A stretch of DNA of 64,000 bases. Origin: Kushneria konosiri. Lineage in GTDB: Bacteria; Pseudomonadota; Gammaproteobacteria; Pseudomonadales; Halomonadaceae. The DNA is taken from positions 3,410,001 to 3,474,000 of the forward strand of contig NZ_CP021323.1 of NCBI RefSeq assembly GCF_002155145.1, read 5' to 3'. The translations under genes and the position numbers were made by a program. Positions 8,838 through 18,197 of this stretch are shown piece after piece. A model generated the notes under the pieces. The model had not been told where the DNA came from. It did no database searches and worked only from the letters and a program-made list of their open reading frames with translations. Positions within the stretch are counted from its first letter, which is position 1; each line of letters begins with the position of its first letter.

Positions 8838-10376
8838 CTAGTGCTGAGCGCTCACCAAAGCCTGATAGGTATCGGCATAGCGCTCGCGCAGCACGTTCTT
8901 TTGCACCTTGCCCATCACGTTGCGCGGCAGCGCATCGATGAAGAACACCCGACCGGGCTGCTTGTAGCGGGCCAGCTTGTCCTTGAGGGCCGCCAGTACC
9001 TGATCCTCATCAAGCTGAGCCCCTTCCCGCAGGACTACCGCAGCCGTGACGCCTTCCCCCAGATCCGGATGCGTCACGCCAATGACGGCGGACTCGGAGA
9101 CCTCGGGCAGCTCGTCGATCCACTGCTCGATCTCTTTGGGGTAGACGTTGTAGCCGCCGGAGATCACCAGATCCTTGTCGCGCCCGACGATATTGAGATA
9201 GCCCTTGTCATCGATCAGCCCCAGATCACCGGTGATGAAAAAACCGTCATCACGAAACTCTTCGCGGGTCTTTTCCGGCATGCGCCAGTAGCCCTTGAAC
9301 ACGTTCGGACCGCGCACCTCGACCAGCCCGGTTTCCCCATCGGGCAGCGGCTTGCCGGTATCACGGTCGGTGATGCGCACCTCACTGCCGGGCAGCGCCA
9401 TGCCGACCGTTCCGGGCCGGCGCTCGCCGTCATAGGGGTTGGAGGTGTTCATGTTGGTTTCGGTCATGCCGTAGCGTTCTAAAATGGCGTGACCGGTACG
9501 CTCATGAAACTCGCGATGCGTGTCGGCCAGCAGTGGCGCCGAGCCCGAAATGAAAAGCCGCATGTTGGCGGTACGTTCACGGTCCAGCCGAGGGCTTGCC
9601 AACAGTCGCGTATAGAAGGTGGGCACGCCCATCAGTACCGTCGCACGCGGCATCAGATCCAGCAGTTGCTCGATGTCCAGTTTCGGCAACAGCGTCATCG
9701 ACGCCCCTACGGTCAGCGTGACGTTGCAGGCCACAAACAGGCCGTGGGTATGAAAGATCGGCAGTGCATGGAGCAGGTGATCGGCATCAGAGAACTGCCA
9801 GGTCTCGACCAGCGCCTGACTGTTGGCCGCCAGATTGCCGTGGGTCAGCATGGCGCCCTTGGAGCGGCCGGTGGTCCCGGAGGTATACAGAATCGAGGCC
9901 AGATCATCCCGGCCCACCTCAGCAATCTGCGTGTCTTCAAGGGCTGCATCGGCCCTCTCCATCAGGCTGCCCTCGCTTTCAACGCCCAGACTCTCGACGT
10001 GGGCCACACCGCAGCGGCCGGCAAGCTGTTGTGCCTGAGCCAGATCATTCGGTCGACAGATATAGACCCGCGGCTCGGCATCGGTCAGGAAATATTCGAT
10101 CTCGGCCTCGGTGTAGGCCGTATTGAGCGGCAGCCACGCCGCGCCGACCTGCAGTGCCGCCAGATACAGCATCAACGCCTGCGGGCTCTTGTCGACCTGA
10201 ACCACCACACGATCGCCCGGCGTCACACCCAGCGAGCGCAGGACGCTCGCCAGTCGACGCGAACAGGCCAGTACATCGGCGTAGCGGTATTGACCTCCCT
10301 GTGGGGTATCAATCAGCACCTTGTCGGGCTGGCGCTCGAAATGGGGGTAAAACTGCAGATAAAGGTTATGGTTCAT
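8838..10376 (-). CDS. matB: Malonyl-CoA synthetase (malonate-CoA ligase)
   Basis: 512 residues of the acyl-CoA synthetase (ANL) superfamily. The P-loop motif SILYTSGTTGRSKGAMLTHG lies near residue 165. The adenylate-binding ERYGMTETNM and the hinge GDLGLIDDKGYLNIVGRDKD follow. The catalytic Lys is in PRNVMGKVQK near the C-terminus. The malonyl-specific type is supported by overall similarity to MatB and by the neighbours. It converts malonate, ATP and CoA to malonyl-CoA in the cytoplasm. The start ATG has AGGAG 5-10 bases upstream. It lies 95 bases after the decarboxylase gene in the same operon. Confidence 0.93.
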   Translation of the reverse strand: MNHNLYLQFYPHFERQPDKVLIDTPQGGQYRYADVLACSRRLASVLRSLGVTPGDRVVVQVDKSPQALMLYLAALQVGAAWLPLNTAYTEAEIEYFLTDAEPRVYICRPNDLAQAQQLAGRCGVAHVESLGVESEGSLMERADAALEDTQIAEVGRDDLASILYTSGTTGRSKGAMLTHGNLAANSQALVETWQFSDADHLLHALPIFHTHGLFVACNVTLTVGASMTLLPKLDIEQLLDLMPRATVLMGVPTFYTRLLASPRLDRERTANMRLFISGSAPLLADTHREFHERTGHAILERYGMTETNMNTSNPYDGERRPGTVGMALPGSEVRITDRDTGKPLPDGETGLVEVRGPNVFKGYWRMPEKTREEFRDDGFFITGDLGLIDDKGYLNIVGRDKDLVISGGYNVYPKEIEQWIDELPEVSESAVIGVTHPDLGEGVTAAVVLREGAQLDEDQVLAALKDKLARYKQPGRVFFIDALPRNVMGKVQKNVLRERYADTYQALVSAQH

Positions 10377-10471
10377 GACAACTCCTGCCTGTAGATCCCT
10401 TGCCCCTGCCCTGCAGGGGCCAACTGTTATGGTCGTCTTGTCGTGGTCGTCGTATCGGTACGGGCTCGGAC

Positions 10472-11833
10472 TCAGGCGTTATCGCGTGAGACGAGCCGCT
10501 TGCGCCCGATCCTGGCCTGACGACGAATATCGCTGGCGCAGACCACGGTGCCCTCTCGGCTGAAGGCCTCATGGTTCTGTTCGATGCGATCCAGCTCGTA
10601 GAGATAATTGACCATCAGACCGTGCGCCTGCTGGCACCCTTTCTCGGATGTGTCGCCCGGCCAGTTGATGCGATGCAGGCTGGCGCCGTTGCCCAGATGA
10701 AAGCGCGCGACCGGGTCCAGCGGCTGCCCTCGTGCGTTGCGTGCTTCCAGCAGATAATGCGCGGCCAGCCCCCGCAGCTCCGGCGCCAGACGCTGACGCT
10801 CGGCCTTGTCGTTGAGCCAGCTGCCGCGATCAAGTGCCGTGCAGACCTCATCATCTTCAGGAAGCTCGCCCTCCTTGCGCTGGCGGTCCACCCAGCCGGC
10901 AAAGCCTGGCACCGGCGAAAGGGTGACAAAGTTGACCAGCCCCGGCAGATCACGCTTGAGCTCCTGCACCACCTGCTTGATCAGGAAGTTGCCAAACGAG
11001 ATGCCCTTGAGACCGCTCTGGCAGTTACTGATGCTGTAAAACGCGGCCGTATCGGCCTCGCCCGGGGCCACTTCCTCACCGCCGCTCAAAATGGTCTGAA
11101 TGTTGTCGGGAATCCCCTTGCAAAGGGCCACCTCAACGAAGATCAGCGGCTCATCGCCGGTGGCCGGGTGGAAGAAGGCATAGCAGCGACGATCGCCCGG
11201 ATCGAGCCGTCGACGCAGGTCCGACCAGTCCTGAATGGCGTGTACGGCTTCATAGCGAATGATCTTTTCAAGCACCGCTGCCGGTGTATTCCAGCCGATG
11301 CTTTCCAGCATCAAAAAGCCGCGGTTGAACCAGGACGCAAACAGATGGGCAAAGTCATCATCGAGCGGGGCGAGTTCGGGGTTGGTTTTCATGTAACGCA
11401 GCAGATCGGCGCGCATCGACACCAGCTCATAGGTGCCCCCCGGGCAGAGATTGAGCCGGCGCAGCAGGTGCTGGCGACGCGGCTCGCACGCGGCAAAAAG
11501 CTTTTGAAGATTGGCGTTGTCCTCGCGCTCGCTCCAGTCCTGGTATGCCTTGTGAATATCGTTGCTGTCAGCGGCGTAGTGCTCGGCGAGCATTTCAAAA
11601 AAGGCCAGACGGTCGGCATCCTCCAGGCTGCGATAGCGCGTCAACGCCTGCTGGGCAATCAGGATCTGAGAGGCTTCGCCACCACGCTGCATAAGCGTTT
11701 CGCAGCTTGAGGCCAGCTGCGACAGACTCGCCCTTTTGTCATTATCGTCACCGCCAGTGCTACGAAACCGCTCCCGGGTGCGGCGCTCGATGTTCGATAG
11801 CAGCTCCTGGAGAAAATTCATGTTGACGTTCAT
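10472..11833 (-). CDS. matA: Malonyl-CoA decarboxylase
   Basis: About 453 residues from ATG 11833, which has GAGGG upstream; ATG 11845 in the same frame is possible. The N-terminal half is helical. The C-terminal half carries the acetyltransferase-like fold of the MCD family: LVNFVTLSPVPGFAGW, the catalytic-His region AAHYLLEARN, DPVARFHLGNGASLHRINW, and a final short motif. It decarboxylates malonyl-CoA to acetyl-CoA. It is the first gene of the malonate operon; with matB and madLM it gives uptake, activation and decarboxylation of malonate. The operon promoter must lie in the short region shared with the divergent regulator. Confidence 0.93.
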   Translation of the reverse strand: MNVNMNFLQELLSNIERRTRERFRSTGGDDNDKRASLSQLASSCETLMQRGGEASQILIAQQALTRYRSLEDADRLAFFEMLAEHYAADSNDIHKAYQDWSEREDNANLQKLFAACEPRRQHLLRRLNLCPGGTYELVSMRADLLRYMKTNPELAPLDDDFAHLFASWFNRGFLMLESIGWNTPAAVLEKIIRYEAVHAIQDWSDLRRRLDPGDRRCYAFFHPATGDEPLIFVEVALCKGIPDNIQTILSGGEEVAPGEADTAAFYSISNCQSGLKGISFGNFLIKQVVQELKRDLPGLVNFVTLSPVPGFAGWVDRQRKEGELPEDDEVCTALDRGSWLNDKAERQRLAPELRGLAAHYLLEARNARGQPLDPVARFHLGNGASLHRINWPGDTSEKGCQQAHGLMVNYLYELDRIEQNHEAFSREGTVVCASDIRRQARIGRKRLVSRDNA

Positions 11834-11936
11834 GGCAGCCCTCATCGGTCACTTGAACGGGCATCCCGACACCCGAAGATGAATATTGCTTGTCATCAAC
11901 AGGAAAGTTACTTTTCATATACATGTCACCGCCCTG

Positions 11937-11960
11937 TTGTATACAACAATCTGTATACCA
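11937..11960. promoter_or_regulatory. Candidate operator of the malonate regulator
   Basis: TTGTATACAA (11937-11946, perfect palindrome) and TGTATACCA (11952-11960) repeat GTATAC with centres 14 bases apart, between the divergent decarboxylase and regulator genes. MatR of Rhizobium is known to bind a related TTGTA/TAC inverted repeat. Binding here is inferred. Confidence 0.6.
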
Positions 11961-11989
11961 CCATCCGCGCCGCGACCGAGGGTGTCAAT

Positions 11990-12688
11990 ATGGGAGAAAG
12001 TCTATTGAATGAAAGTCCAGGAAGGCGTGTTCCTCAGGCGCAGCGACTTCGTGATCTGCTCGAGGACGCCATTGTGGAAGGCCACTATGCGCCGGGAGAT
12101 CGCCTCGACCCTGAAGCGCTGGCGCGTCAGTATGAGTGCTCGCGCACGCCTATCCGCGAGGCACTGACCCAGCTGGCCGCCTCCGGCATGGTGAAGGTGG
12201 CCCCCAAGCGTGGCACCTTCGTGGCGCGGCTGAGTGTGACCGAACTGGTAGAACGCTTTGAAGTGATGGCAGAACTTGAAGGCATGTGCGGGCGACTGGC
12301 CGCGCGGCGCATGAACGCCGCGATGCTCTCGGCGCTGCAGGCAGCACAGGCGGCGTGTCGCCAGTGCATGCTGGAGGGCGACGTCAACGGTTACTACTAC
12401 GAAAACGGCGAGTTTCACCGTCTGATTTATGAGGGCAGCCGCAACGCCTTTCTGGCCCAGGAAGCCAGACGTCTGCATGCCATGCTCAAACCCTATCGAC
12501 GCCTGCAGCTGCATGCCAGACAACGACTGGAAAGTTCATGGTGCGAACATGAACGCATTGTGGCAGCCCTGATGGCCGGCGACGCCGACACCGCTCAGCA
12601 CGAGCTGAGAGCGCACGTGCTTTTGCAGGGCGAGCGCTTCAACGATCTGGTCGCCTCGATGCAGCATCTGGGAGAACCACAGACCTGA
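11990..12688 (+). CDS. GntR-family (FCD) regulator of malonate genes
   Basis: 232 residues from ATG 11990, which has GAGGGTGTCA upstream; the longer frame would pull the operator into coding sequence. An N-terminal winged helix (QRLRDLLEDAIVEGHYAPGDR, then SRTPIREALTQLAASGMV) is followed by an all-helical FCD domain. The FCD metal/ligand residues include ENGEFHRLIY and a later CEHERIV histidine. It resembles MatR/MdcY regulators that respond to malonate or malonyl-CoA. Divergence from the malonate operon and the palindrome between them suggest that it represses that operon and itself. The ligand is inferred, not shown. Confidence 0.85.
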   Translation: MGESLLNESPGRRVPQAQRLRDLLEDAIVEGHYAPGDRLDPEALARQYECSRTPIREALTQLAASGMVKVAPKRGTFVARLSVTELVERFEVMAELEGMCGRLAARRMNAAMLSALQAAQAACRQCMLEGDVNGYYYENGEFHRLIYEGSRNAFLAQEARRLHAMLKPYRRLQLHARQRLESSWCEHERIVAALMAGDADTAQHELRAHVLLQGERFNDLVASMQHLGEPQT

Positions 12689-12704
12689 CGGCCGGTCAGG
12701 TCCT

Positions 12705-13433
12705 TTATCGGTAGTCGCTGTAGGTCTGTCTGGCGCGCGAGAAGTGCTGTCTGACCGCCTGCTCGGCTCGTTCGGGATCGCGTGACAAGACGGCGTCCAG
12801 AATCGCCTGATGCTCTCCTGCGACCATTTCAAGATAGCGTCGCGCCGCCTCAACGTTCAGTTCGTGGTCCACCAGGCGTGCGCGTGGAATCGCCTCCTGA
12901 CTCAGCGGTTCGTAAAAGGCCATGAAGAAGGGATTGTGGGTGGCCTCGATCAGGGCATGATGAAACTGATAATCCTCGTGGCGCGCCTGCCTGCCCTGCT
13001 TTACCGCCTCCATGAACGCGGCGTGGGCGCTTTCAAGACGCTGAACATCGTCATCATCATGGCGCTCGGCCGCCAGTGCCGCCGCCCGGGGCTCAAGCGT
13101 CAGACGAAGCTCCAGCACATGCAGGATATCTTCAACCGTGTGCGCACTGATGCGTCGGGCCGGCGACGGGGCCGCCTGAGACGTCTGGATCACACGCGTG
13201 CCGATCCCTCGTCTCGTTTCAATCAGCCCCAGAGAGCGCAGATGAGCGATCGCCTCACGCACAGCGGTGCGACTGACGCCGAACATGTCGCACAGCGCGC
13301 TCTCCGTGGGCAGCTTGTCACCCACCGCGATCTGTCCGTTGGCGATCGAGGCTTCCAGCTGCCTGGCAATCTGTGCCGATAGACTGCCCTGCTGGGTAAT
13401 GCGTTCAAGTTTAAGCGTCTTCATATTGACCAT
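12705..13433 (-). CDS. GntR-family FCD regulator, likely controller of the uronate/aldarate regulon
   Basis: 242 residues. The N-terminal wHTH includes LSAQIARQLEASIANGQI, GDKLPTESALCDMFGVSRTA and VREAIAHLRSLGLIETRRG. The C-terminal FCD domain has ILHVLELRLTLEPRAAALAA and ligand histidines in YQFHHALIEATHN and GEHQAILDAV. It is the FadR-type class that includes UxuR/ExuR and the GguR hexuronate regulators. It sits at the end of the kdgD operon on the same strand but behind a terminator and its own 316-base upstream region. A copy of the 14-bp operator found before three catabolic operons is in that region, so it is the best candidate for the shared repressor. Identity as GguR is inference. 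Confidence 0.82.
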   Translation of the reverse strand: MVNMKTLKLERITQQGSLSAQIARQLEASIANGQIAVGDKLPTESALCDMFGVSRTAVREAIAHLRSLGLIETRRGIGTRVIQTSQAAPSPARRISAHTVEDILHVLELRLTLEPRAAALAAERHDDDDVQRLESAHAAFMEAVKQGRQARHEDYQFHHALIEATHNPFFMAFYEPLSQEAIPRARLVDHELNVEAARRYLEMVAGEHQAILDAVLSRDPERAEQAVRQHFSRARQTYSDYR

Positions 13434-13456
13434 TCATTACCCTGTCGTGGCGCGTA

Positions 13457-13493
13457 TTGATTATTTCGGCATGACGTCTGACGAAATAATCAA
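13457..13493. promoter_or_regulatory. Perfect 12-bp inverted repeat in the regulator leader
   Basis: TTGATTATTTCG (13457-13468) and CGAAATAATCAA (13482-13493) are exact inverted copies with a 13-base centre that itself holds GACGTC. The repeat lies 24 bases upstream of the FCD regulator start. No T-run follows, so it is more like a protein-binding site or mRNA leader hairpin than a terminator. Confidence 0.6.
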
Positions 13494-13614
13494 GCGAGAT
13501 GCGTTTGGACATGTGCCGATGCCCCGGCCCGGTGCATGCCCCATGATAATGGATTGCTTCAACTTACAATATCCTGCAGCCGATGGAGGGACTCGCGTAA
13601 GCGACATCTCCAAG

Positions 13615-13628
13615 GTCATACATCGTAC
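13615..13628 (-). promoter_or_regulatory. Shared operator, copy 1 (FCD regulator gene)
   Basis: GTCATACATCGTAC on the plus strand, 13 of 14 bases equal to the copies at 20714 and 30043. A TATAGT hexamer lies 4 bases upstream of it in the direction of transcription. Confidence 0.6.
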
Positions 13629-13691
13629 AATGACTATAAGCCCTTTTACCGGGCCCTGCCTTTTGCCTTTGGCCTATTGAGAACATGTAAA

Positions 13692-13715
13692 GGGGCCTGT
13701 CTTTCGACAGGCCCC
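13692..13715 (-). terminator. Hairpin after the kdgD operon
   Basis: GGGGCCTGT (13692-13700) pairs with ACAGGCCCC (13707-13715), 35 bases after the dehydrogenase stop. The tail on the minus strand is only TTTA, so termination may be partial. Confidence 0.55.
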
Positions 13716-13749
13716 ATGGTTTACCCCGAACGTTTGACCGCCGAAATGA

Positions 13750-15327
13750 TCAGCCTTCGCGCCTGCCATCCACCAGTCGATCAAGGCCCAGGGGATTGGC
13801 CTCACGCAGCGCTTCCGGCAGCAGGGCATCCGGCAGGCTCTGATAGCAGACCGGGCGCAAAAAGCGCTTGATCGCCGCCGTGCCGACCGAGGTGGTACGA
13901 CCATCGGAAGTGGCCGGGAACGGGCCGCCATGCACCATGGCGTCACAGACCTCGACACCGGTCGGCCAGCCGTTGACCAGAATACGACCGGCCTTGCGCT
14001 CAAGAATGGGCACCAGTGCACGAGCGCTTTCAAGGTCGGCGTCATCCATCTGCAGGGTCGCGGTCAATTGCCCTTCCAGATGCTCGGCGACGGCTTTCAA
14101 CTCATCGCTGTCCACGCATTCAACGATCAGTGACGTGGCCCCGAAGACTTCATCCTGAAGCTCGGTGTCGGCCAGAAACGTCTGCGCCGAGGTGGCGTAC
14201 AGCCCGGCCTGACACGCATTCATGCCTTCGCCGACCGGACCGCGGCCCAGCTCTGTAATTCCATTATGGCCGGACAGACGCTCAACGCCTTCCTGATAGG
14301 CCTCGCTGATACCGGGGGTGAGCATGGTCTGGGCGTTGGCATCGGCCAGTGCTTCGGTCGCGGCCTGCTTGAAGGTCTCAAGCGCCTCGCCCTTGATGGC
14401 GATGACCAGCCCCGGGTTGGTGCAGAACTGACCCGCGCCCATGTTCAGCGACCCCACAAACGCCTTGCCCATGTCGCGACCGCGCGCCTTGAGCGCCTCC
14501 GGCAGCGGGAACACCGGGTTGATGCTGCTCATCTCGGCGTAGAAGGGAATGGGCTCGTCCCGTGACTGGGCCACCTTCCAGAGCGCCATGCCGCCATTGC
14601 GCGAACCGGTGAAACCAGCCGCCTTGATACGCTTGTCGGCGACCAGGGCTGTTCCCACGTCACGCCCGGAGCCGTACAGCAGGGAGAAAACGCCTTCCGG
14701 CAGCCCACAGCGCGAGACCGCCTTTTGAATGGCGCGTCCGACCAGCTCGGACGTGCCCGGATGGGCACCGTGGGCCTTGACGATGACCGGGCAGCCGGCG
14801 GCCAGTGCAGAGGCCGTGTCGCCACCGGCGACCGAGAAGGCCAGCGGGAAGTTGCTGGCGCCGAAGACCACGACCGGGCCCAGCCCGATGTGACGCTGGC
14901 GCAGATCGGCACGCGGCATCGGCTGACGATCCGGCATGGCCGGGTCAACGCGCACGTCCAGCCACTCCCCGTCACGTACAACGCGAGCAAAGAGTCTCAG
15001 CTGACCACAGGTACGCCCGCGCTCGCCCTGAATACGTGCCTGCGGCAGGCCGGTTTCGGCCACCGCACGCTCGATGAGCGCATCACCGATGGATTCGATC
15101 TCCTCGGCTATGGTCTCCAGAAACACGGCGCGGTCTTCAAGCGAGGTCTCGCGGTATGGATCAAAGGCCTGCCAGGCCAGCGCACAGGCCTGTTCGACTT
15201 CATTGCTGCTACCACCGCTGTACGCCGGTTCCAGCGTTTCACCGGTTGCCGGGTTGATGGCCTGAACCGGTTCGCGTGTGCCCTTGATGGCGTGCTGTCC
15301 GATAAGAAGTTCGCCTGTCAGTTGCAT
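13750..15327 (-). CDS. 2-Ketoglutarate semialdehyde dehydrogenase (NADP-type, aldarate pathway)
   Basis: 525 residues of the aldehyde dehydrogenase superfamily, subclass for alpha-ketoglutaric semialdehyde. The NAD(P)-binding region contains [19 protein letters not shown] (about 152-170). The glutamate is E265 ([13 protein letters not shown]) and the nucleophile is C302 ([12 protein letters not shown]). It oxidises the KdgD product to 2-ketoglutarate, which enters the TCA cycle. AGGAGA precedes the ATG. It is the last gene of the run kdgD-tctC-tctB-tctA-gudD-dehydrogenase, so the final pathway step is co-transcribed with uptake and dehydration. Confidence 0.92.
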   Translation of the reverse strand: MQLTGELLIGQHAIKGTREPVQAINPATGETLEPAYSGGSSNEVEQACALAWQAFDPYRETSLEDRAVFLETIAEEIESIGDALIERAVAETGLPQARIQGERGRTCGQLRLFARVVRDGEWLDVRVDPAMPDRQPMPRADLRQRHIGLGPVVVFGASNFPLAFSVAGGDTASALAAGCPVIVKAHGAHPGTSELVGRAIQKAVSRCGLPEGVFSLLYGSGRDVGTALVADKRIKAAGFTGSRNGGMALWKVAQSRDEPIPFYAEMSSINPVFPLPEALKARGRDMGKAFVGSLNMGAGQFCTNPGLVIAIKGEALETFKQAATEALADANAQTMLTPGISEAYQEGVERLSGHNGITELGRGPVGEGMNACQAGLYATSAQTFLADTELQDEVFGATSLIVECVDSDELKAVAEHLEGQLTATLQMDDADLESARALVPILERKAGRILVNGWPTGVEVCDAMVHGGPFPATSDGRTTSVGTAAIKRFLRPVCYQSLPDALLPEALREANPLGLDRLVDGRREG

Positions 15328-15364
15328 CTTTGTCTCCTGAGGATTGCGTTGCGTATTGCCGGGT

Positions 15365-16693
15365 TCAGCGCACCAGCGCGGGGCGCTTGGGATCGAAGCT
15401 CCAGCCGTCGATCAGATACTGCATGGCGGTGGCATCGTTGCGCGCCCGAACATCGAGCGAGCGATAAAGTGCGTGCGCCTCATCCAGCTTGCCCTGGTCC
15501 AGCGTCACACCGAGTCCGGGGGTTTTCGGCACGGCAAGCTTGCCGTCGCGAATCTCGAACGGCGCCTCGGTCAGACGCTGGCCGTCCTGCCAGATCCAGT
15601 GGGTATCGATGGCCGTGATTTCCCCCGGGCAGGCCGCGGCCACGTGCGTCATCATGGCCAGCGAAATATCAAAGTGATTGTTGGAGTGTGAGCCCCATGT
15701 CATGCCCCACTCGTCACAGAGCTCGCCAACCATGACCGCGCCCTGCATGGTCCAGAAATGACAGTCCGCCAGCGGGATGTCGACCGAGTTCATTTGCGCG
15801 GCGTACTGCAGCTGCTTGAAATCGGTGGCAATCATGTTGGTGGCCGTGCGAAGACCGGTACGGCGCTTGAACTCCGCCATGGTTTCGCGGCCTGACCAGC
15901 TGCCCTCCTGACCACAGGGGTCCTCGGCGTAGCTCAGAATGTCGCGGATCGGCTCCAGCACCCGAACGGCCTCGTCAAGCGACCAGGCCCCGTTGGGGTC
16001 CAGCGTCAGCCGCGCCTCGGGGAAAATTTCGTGCATGGCGCGAATGCAATCGGCTTCCTGCTCACCGGGGAGCACACCGCCCTTGAGCTTGAAGTCGCGG
16101 AAACCGTAGCGCTCGTGCGCGGCACGGGCCAGTTCTGCCACGGCATCCGGCGTCAGCGCCTCCTGACAGCGTAGCCGCTCCCAGTCATCACGCGGATTCT
16201 CCGCCTTCGGATAGGGAAGATCGGTCTTTTGGGGATCGCCCAGCAAAAACAGATAGCCCAGTGCTTCAACCTCATCGCGCTGGCGCCCCATGCGGCCCAG
16301 CAGATCAGCGACCGGCATCTCGACGGCCTGACCGTAAAGATCCAGCAGTGCCGATTCGATGGCGGTCAGCACATGCACCGCCACGCGCAGATCAAAGGTC
16401 TGGCGGCCGCGTTCTTCGGGTCCCCCCTGTGCCAACAGCTTTCTGGCATTGTTGAGCGTACCCTTCCAGGCATTGAGCCGGGTGCCTTCCACCAGCGAAC
16501 GGCATTTCTCGAGCCCCTTGAGAATGCCTTCGCTGGAGGGAATTTCGCCGACGCCCCTGTTGCCGTCACTGTCTTCAAGTATCAGGACACAGCGTACGAA
16601 CCAGGGCGCGTGACCGCCGCTTAGATTGAGCAGGAAGCTGTCATGACCGGCGACCGGCACAATGGTCATGCGTGTAATGGTGGGCAGTGACAT
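15365..16693 (-). CDS. gudD: D-Glucarate dehydratase (copy 1)
   Basis: 442 residues of the enolase superfamily, same length class as E. coli GudD. Visible active-site residues are K202 and K204 (FKLKGG), D232 (DPNGAW), E257 (YAEDPCG), N in [10 protein letters not shown]310 (VDIPLAD) and the His-containing [10 protein letters not shown] (H336), all as in active GudD. It dehydrates D-glucarate (and L-idarate) to 5-keto-4-deoxyglucarate. AGGAGA lies upstream of ATG 16693. It sits 12 bases after tctA. A paralogue sits at 28550-29893; both share the C-terminal motif DPKRPALVR. Confidence 0.93.
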   Translation of the reverse strand: MSLPTITRMTIVPVAGHDSFLLNLSGGHAPWFVRCVLILEDSDGNRGVGEIPSSEGILKGLEKCRSLVEGTRLNAWKGTLNNARKLLAQGGPEERGRQTFDLRVAVHVLTAIESALLDLYGQAVEMPVADLLGRMGRQRDEVEALGYLFLLGDPQKTDLPYPKAENPRDDWERLRCQEALTPDAVAELARAAHERYGFRDFKLKGGVLPGEQEADCIRAMHEIFPEARLTLDPNGAWSLDEAVRVLEPIRDILSYAEDPCGQEGSWSGRETMAEFKRRTGLRTATNMIATDFKQLQYAAQMNSVDIPLADCHFWTMQGAVMVGELCDEWGMTWGSHSNNHFDISLAMMTHVAAACPGEITAIDTHWIWQDGQRLTEAPFEIRDGKLAVPKTPGLGVTLDQGKLDEAHALYRSLDVRARNDATAMQYLIDGWSFDPKRPALVR

Positions 16694-16705
16694 ACCAGAG
16701 GTCTC

Positions 16706-18196
16706 CTATGAATGGGCCGCCGTCTGGCGACGGTTCTGCCACAGGGTGAAGAACAAAAAGGCCGCCGAGACCAGCAGAAACACCAGGCTGATCGGACGCG
16801 TGACCAGCACACTCCAGTCGCCACTGGACAGCAGCAGTGCCCGGCGAATATTGGACTCGGCGATCGGCCCCAGAATCAGCCCCAGAATTACCGGCGCCGT
16901 CCCGAAGTCATAACGGTTGAGGAAATAGCCCAGCACCCCGAAGCCCAGCATCAGATAGACATTGAAGATGTCGGCATCGACGGCATACACCCCGATCACG
17001 CAGAACATCAAAATCAATGCCATCAAGAGCTTGCGTGGCACCTGCAGTACCTTGACGAATATCTGAATGCCGAACCACTGGATCAGCAGCATGAAGATGT
17101 TGGCGACAAAAAAGGCAATGAAGATGCCGTAGATGATCGAGCCGTTATCGGTAAACAGGGTCGGCCCCGGGCTGATGCCCTGGATCATCAGACCGCCCAT
17201 CAGCACCGCGGTCGCAGCCTCGCCCGGAATGCCCAGCGTCAGCATCGGGATCAGCGCCCCACCGACCAGTGCATTGTTGGAAGATTCAGAAGCAATGATC
17301 CCTTCAGGATGGCCGGTGCCGAACTTTTCCGGCGTTTTGGACATCTTCTTGGCCTGATCGTAGGACAGAAACGAGCCGATACTGCCACCAGCACCTGGAA
17401 TGGCGCCCACGATCGTGCCAATCACCGAGCTTGAGGCCAGCACCTTCCAGTAGCGCAGGGTTTCCAGCCAGCGCGGGGAAGCATGATCCATCTCGTTTTT
17501 GCTGTGCTCGGTGCGTTCAGGACCGAAATAATCGACCACATCCTTGAGTACCTGAGAGACGGCAAACAGCCCGATCAGCGCCGGCAGCAGGTTAACGCCG
17601 GTCAAAAGCGACAGATTGTTGAAGGTATAGCGCTGAACACCGGCCACCGGATCCGTTCCGATTGTGGCAATCAGCAACCCGATCAAACCGGCCACCAGCC
17701 CCTTGATCAGCGACTTGCTGGAAACAGAGGCGATGATCACCAGGCCAAAGACGCTCAACGCAAAGTATTCGGCAGGCCCAAAGCGCAGTGCAAAGTCGGC
17801 AATGGGCGGTGCCAGCAGGCTCAGTACCACGGCGCTGAAAATACCGCCGATGAACGAGGACACGATACAGATGCCCAGCGCTCGACCCGCCTCGCCACGG
17901 CGTGCCATGGGAAAGGCATCCAGCGTCGTGGCCACCGAGGATGGCGTACCGGGAATGTTCAAAAGCGTGGCCGAGACCGAGCCACCGGCAATGGCCCCGC
18001 ACAGGGTGCCCAGCAGCATGCCCATGCCCATGACCGGCGGCATGCCGAATGTCAGCGGCAGCAGCAGCGCAATGGCCATCGCCGCCGTCAGCCCGGGCAG
18101 CGCGCCCATGATCAGACCCAGCAGCGTCCCGCCGCCGATGACCAGCAGCACGTGCCATTGAAAGACCAGTCCGAGTGCCTCCAGATAATCTCCCAT
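16706..18196 (-). CDS. tctA: TctA-family permease of a tripartite tricarboxylate-type transporter (system 1)
   Basis: 496 residues and about 12 membrane segments. Family signatures are the N-terminal GALPGLTAAMAIALLLPLTF and, further on, TLLNIPGTPSSVATTLDAFP; the second half repeats the pattern (GAIPGAGGSIGSF and LGIPGEAATAVLMGGLMIQG). It is the large membrane subunit of a periplasmic-binding-protein-dependent secondary carrier. The stop of tctB is one base before its start, so the two are coupled. With tctB, tctC, gudD and kdgD in one operon, the substrate is probably glucarate or galactarate; this is inferred from context. Confidence 0.92.
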   Translation of the reverse strand: MGDYLEALGLVFQWHVLLVIGGGTLLGLIMGALPGLTAAMAIALLLPLTFGMPPVMGMGMLLGTLCGAIAGGSVSATLLNIPGTPSSVATTLDAFPMARRGEAGRALGICIVSSFIGGIFSAVVLSLLAPPIADFALRFGPAEYFALSVFGLVIIASVSSKSLIKGLVAGLIGLLIATIGTDPVAGVQRYTFNNLSLLTGVNLLPALIGLFAVSQVLKDVVDYFGPERTEHSKNEMDHASPRWLETLRYWKVLASSSVIGTIVGAIPGAGGSIGSFLSYDQAKKMSKTPEKFGTGHPEGIIASESSNNALVGGALIPMLTLGIPGEAATAVLMGGLMIQGISPGPTLFTDNGSIIYGIFIAFFVANIFMLLIQWFGIQIFVKVLQVPRKLLMALILMFCVIGVYAVDADIFNVYLMLGFGVLGYFLNRYDFGTAPVILGLILGPIAESNIRRALLLSSGDWSVLVTRPISLVFLLVSAAFLFFTLWQNRRQTAAHS

Positions 18197-18197
18197 G

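Larger units (their letters stand above)
13434..13749. other. 316-base intergenic region before the FCD regulator
   Basis: No gene is seen. The stretch holds, from regulator outward, a perfect 12-bp inverted repeat (13457-13493), a copy of the shared operator (13615-13628) with a TATAGT hexamer at 13633-13638 on the minus strand, and a hairpin after the upstream operon (13692-13715). Confidence 0.7.
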
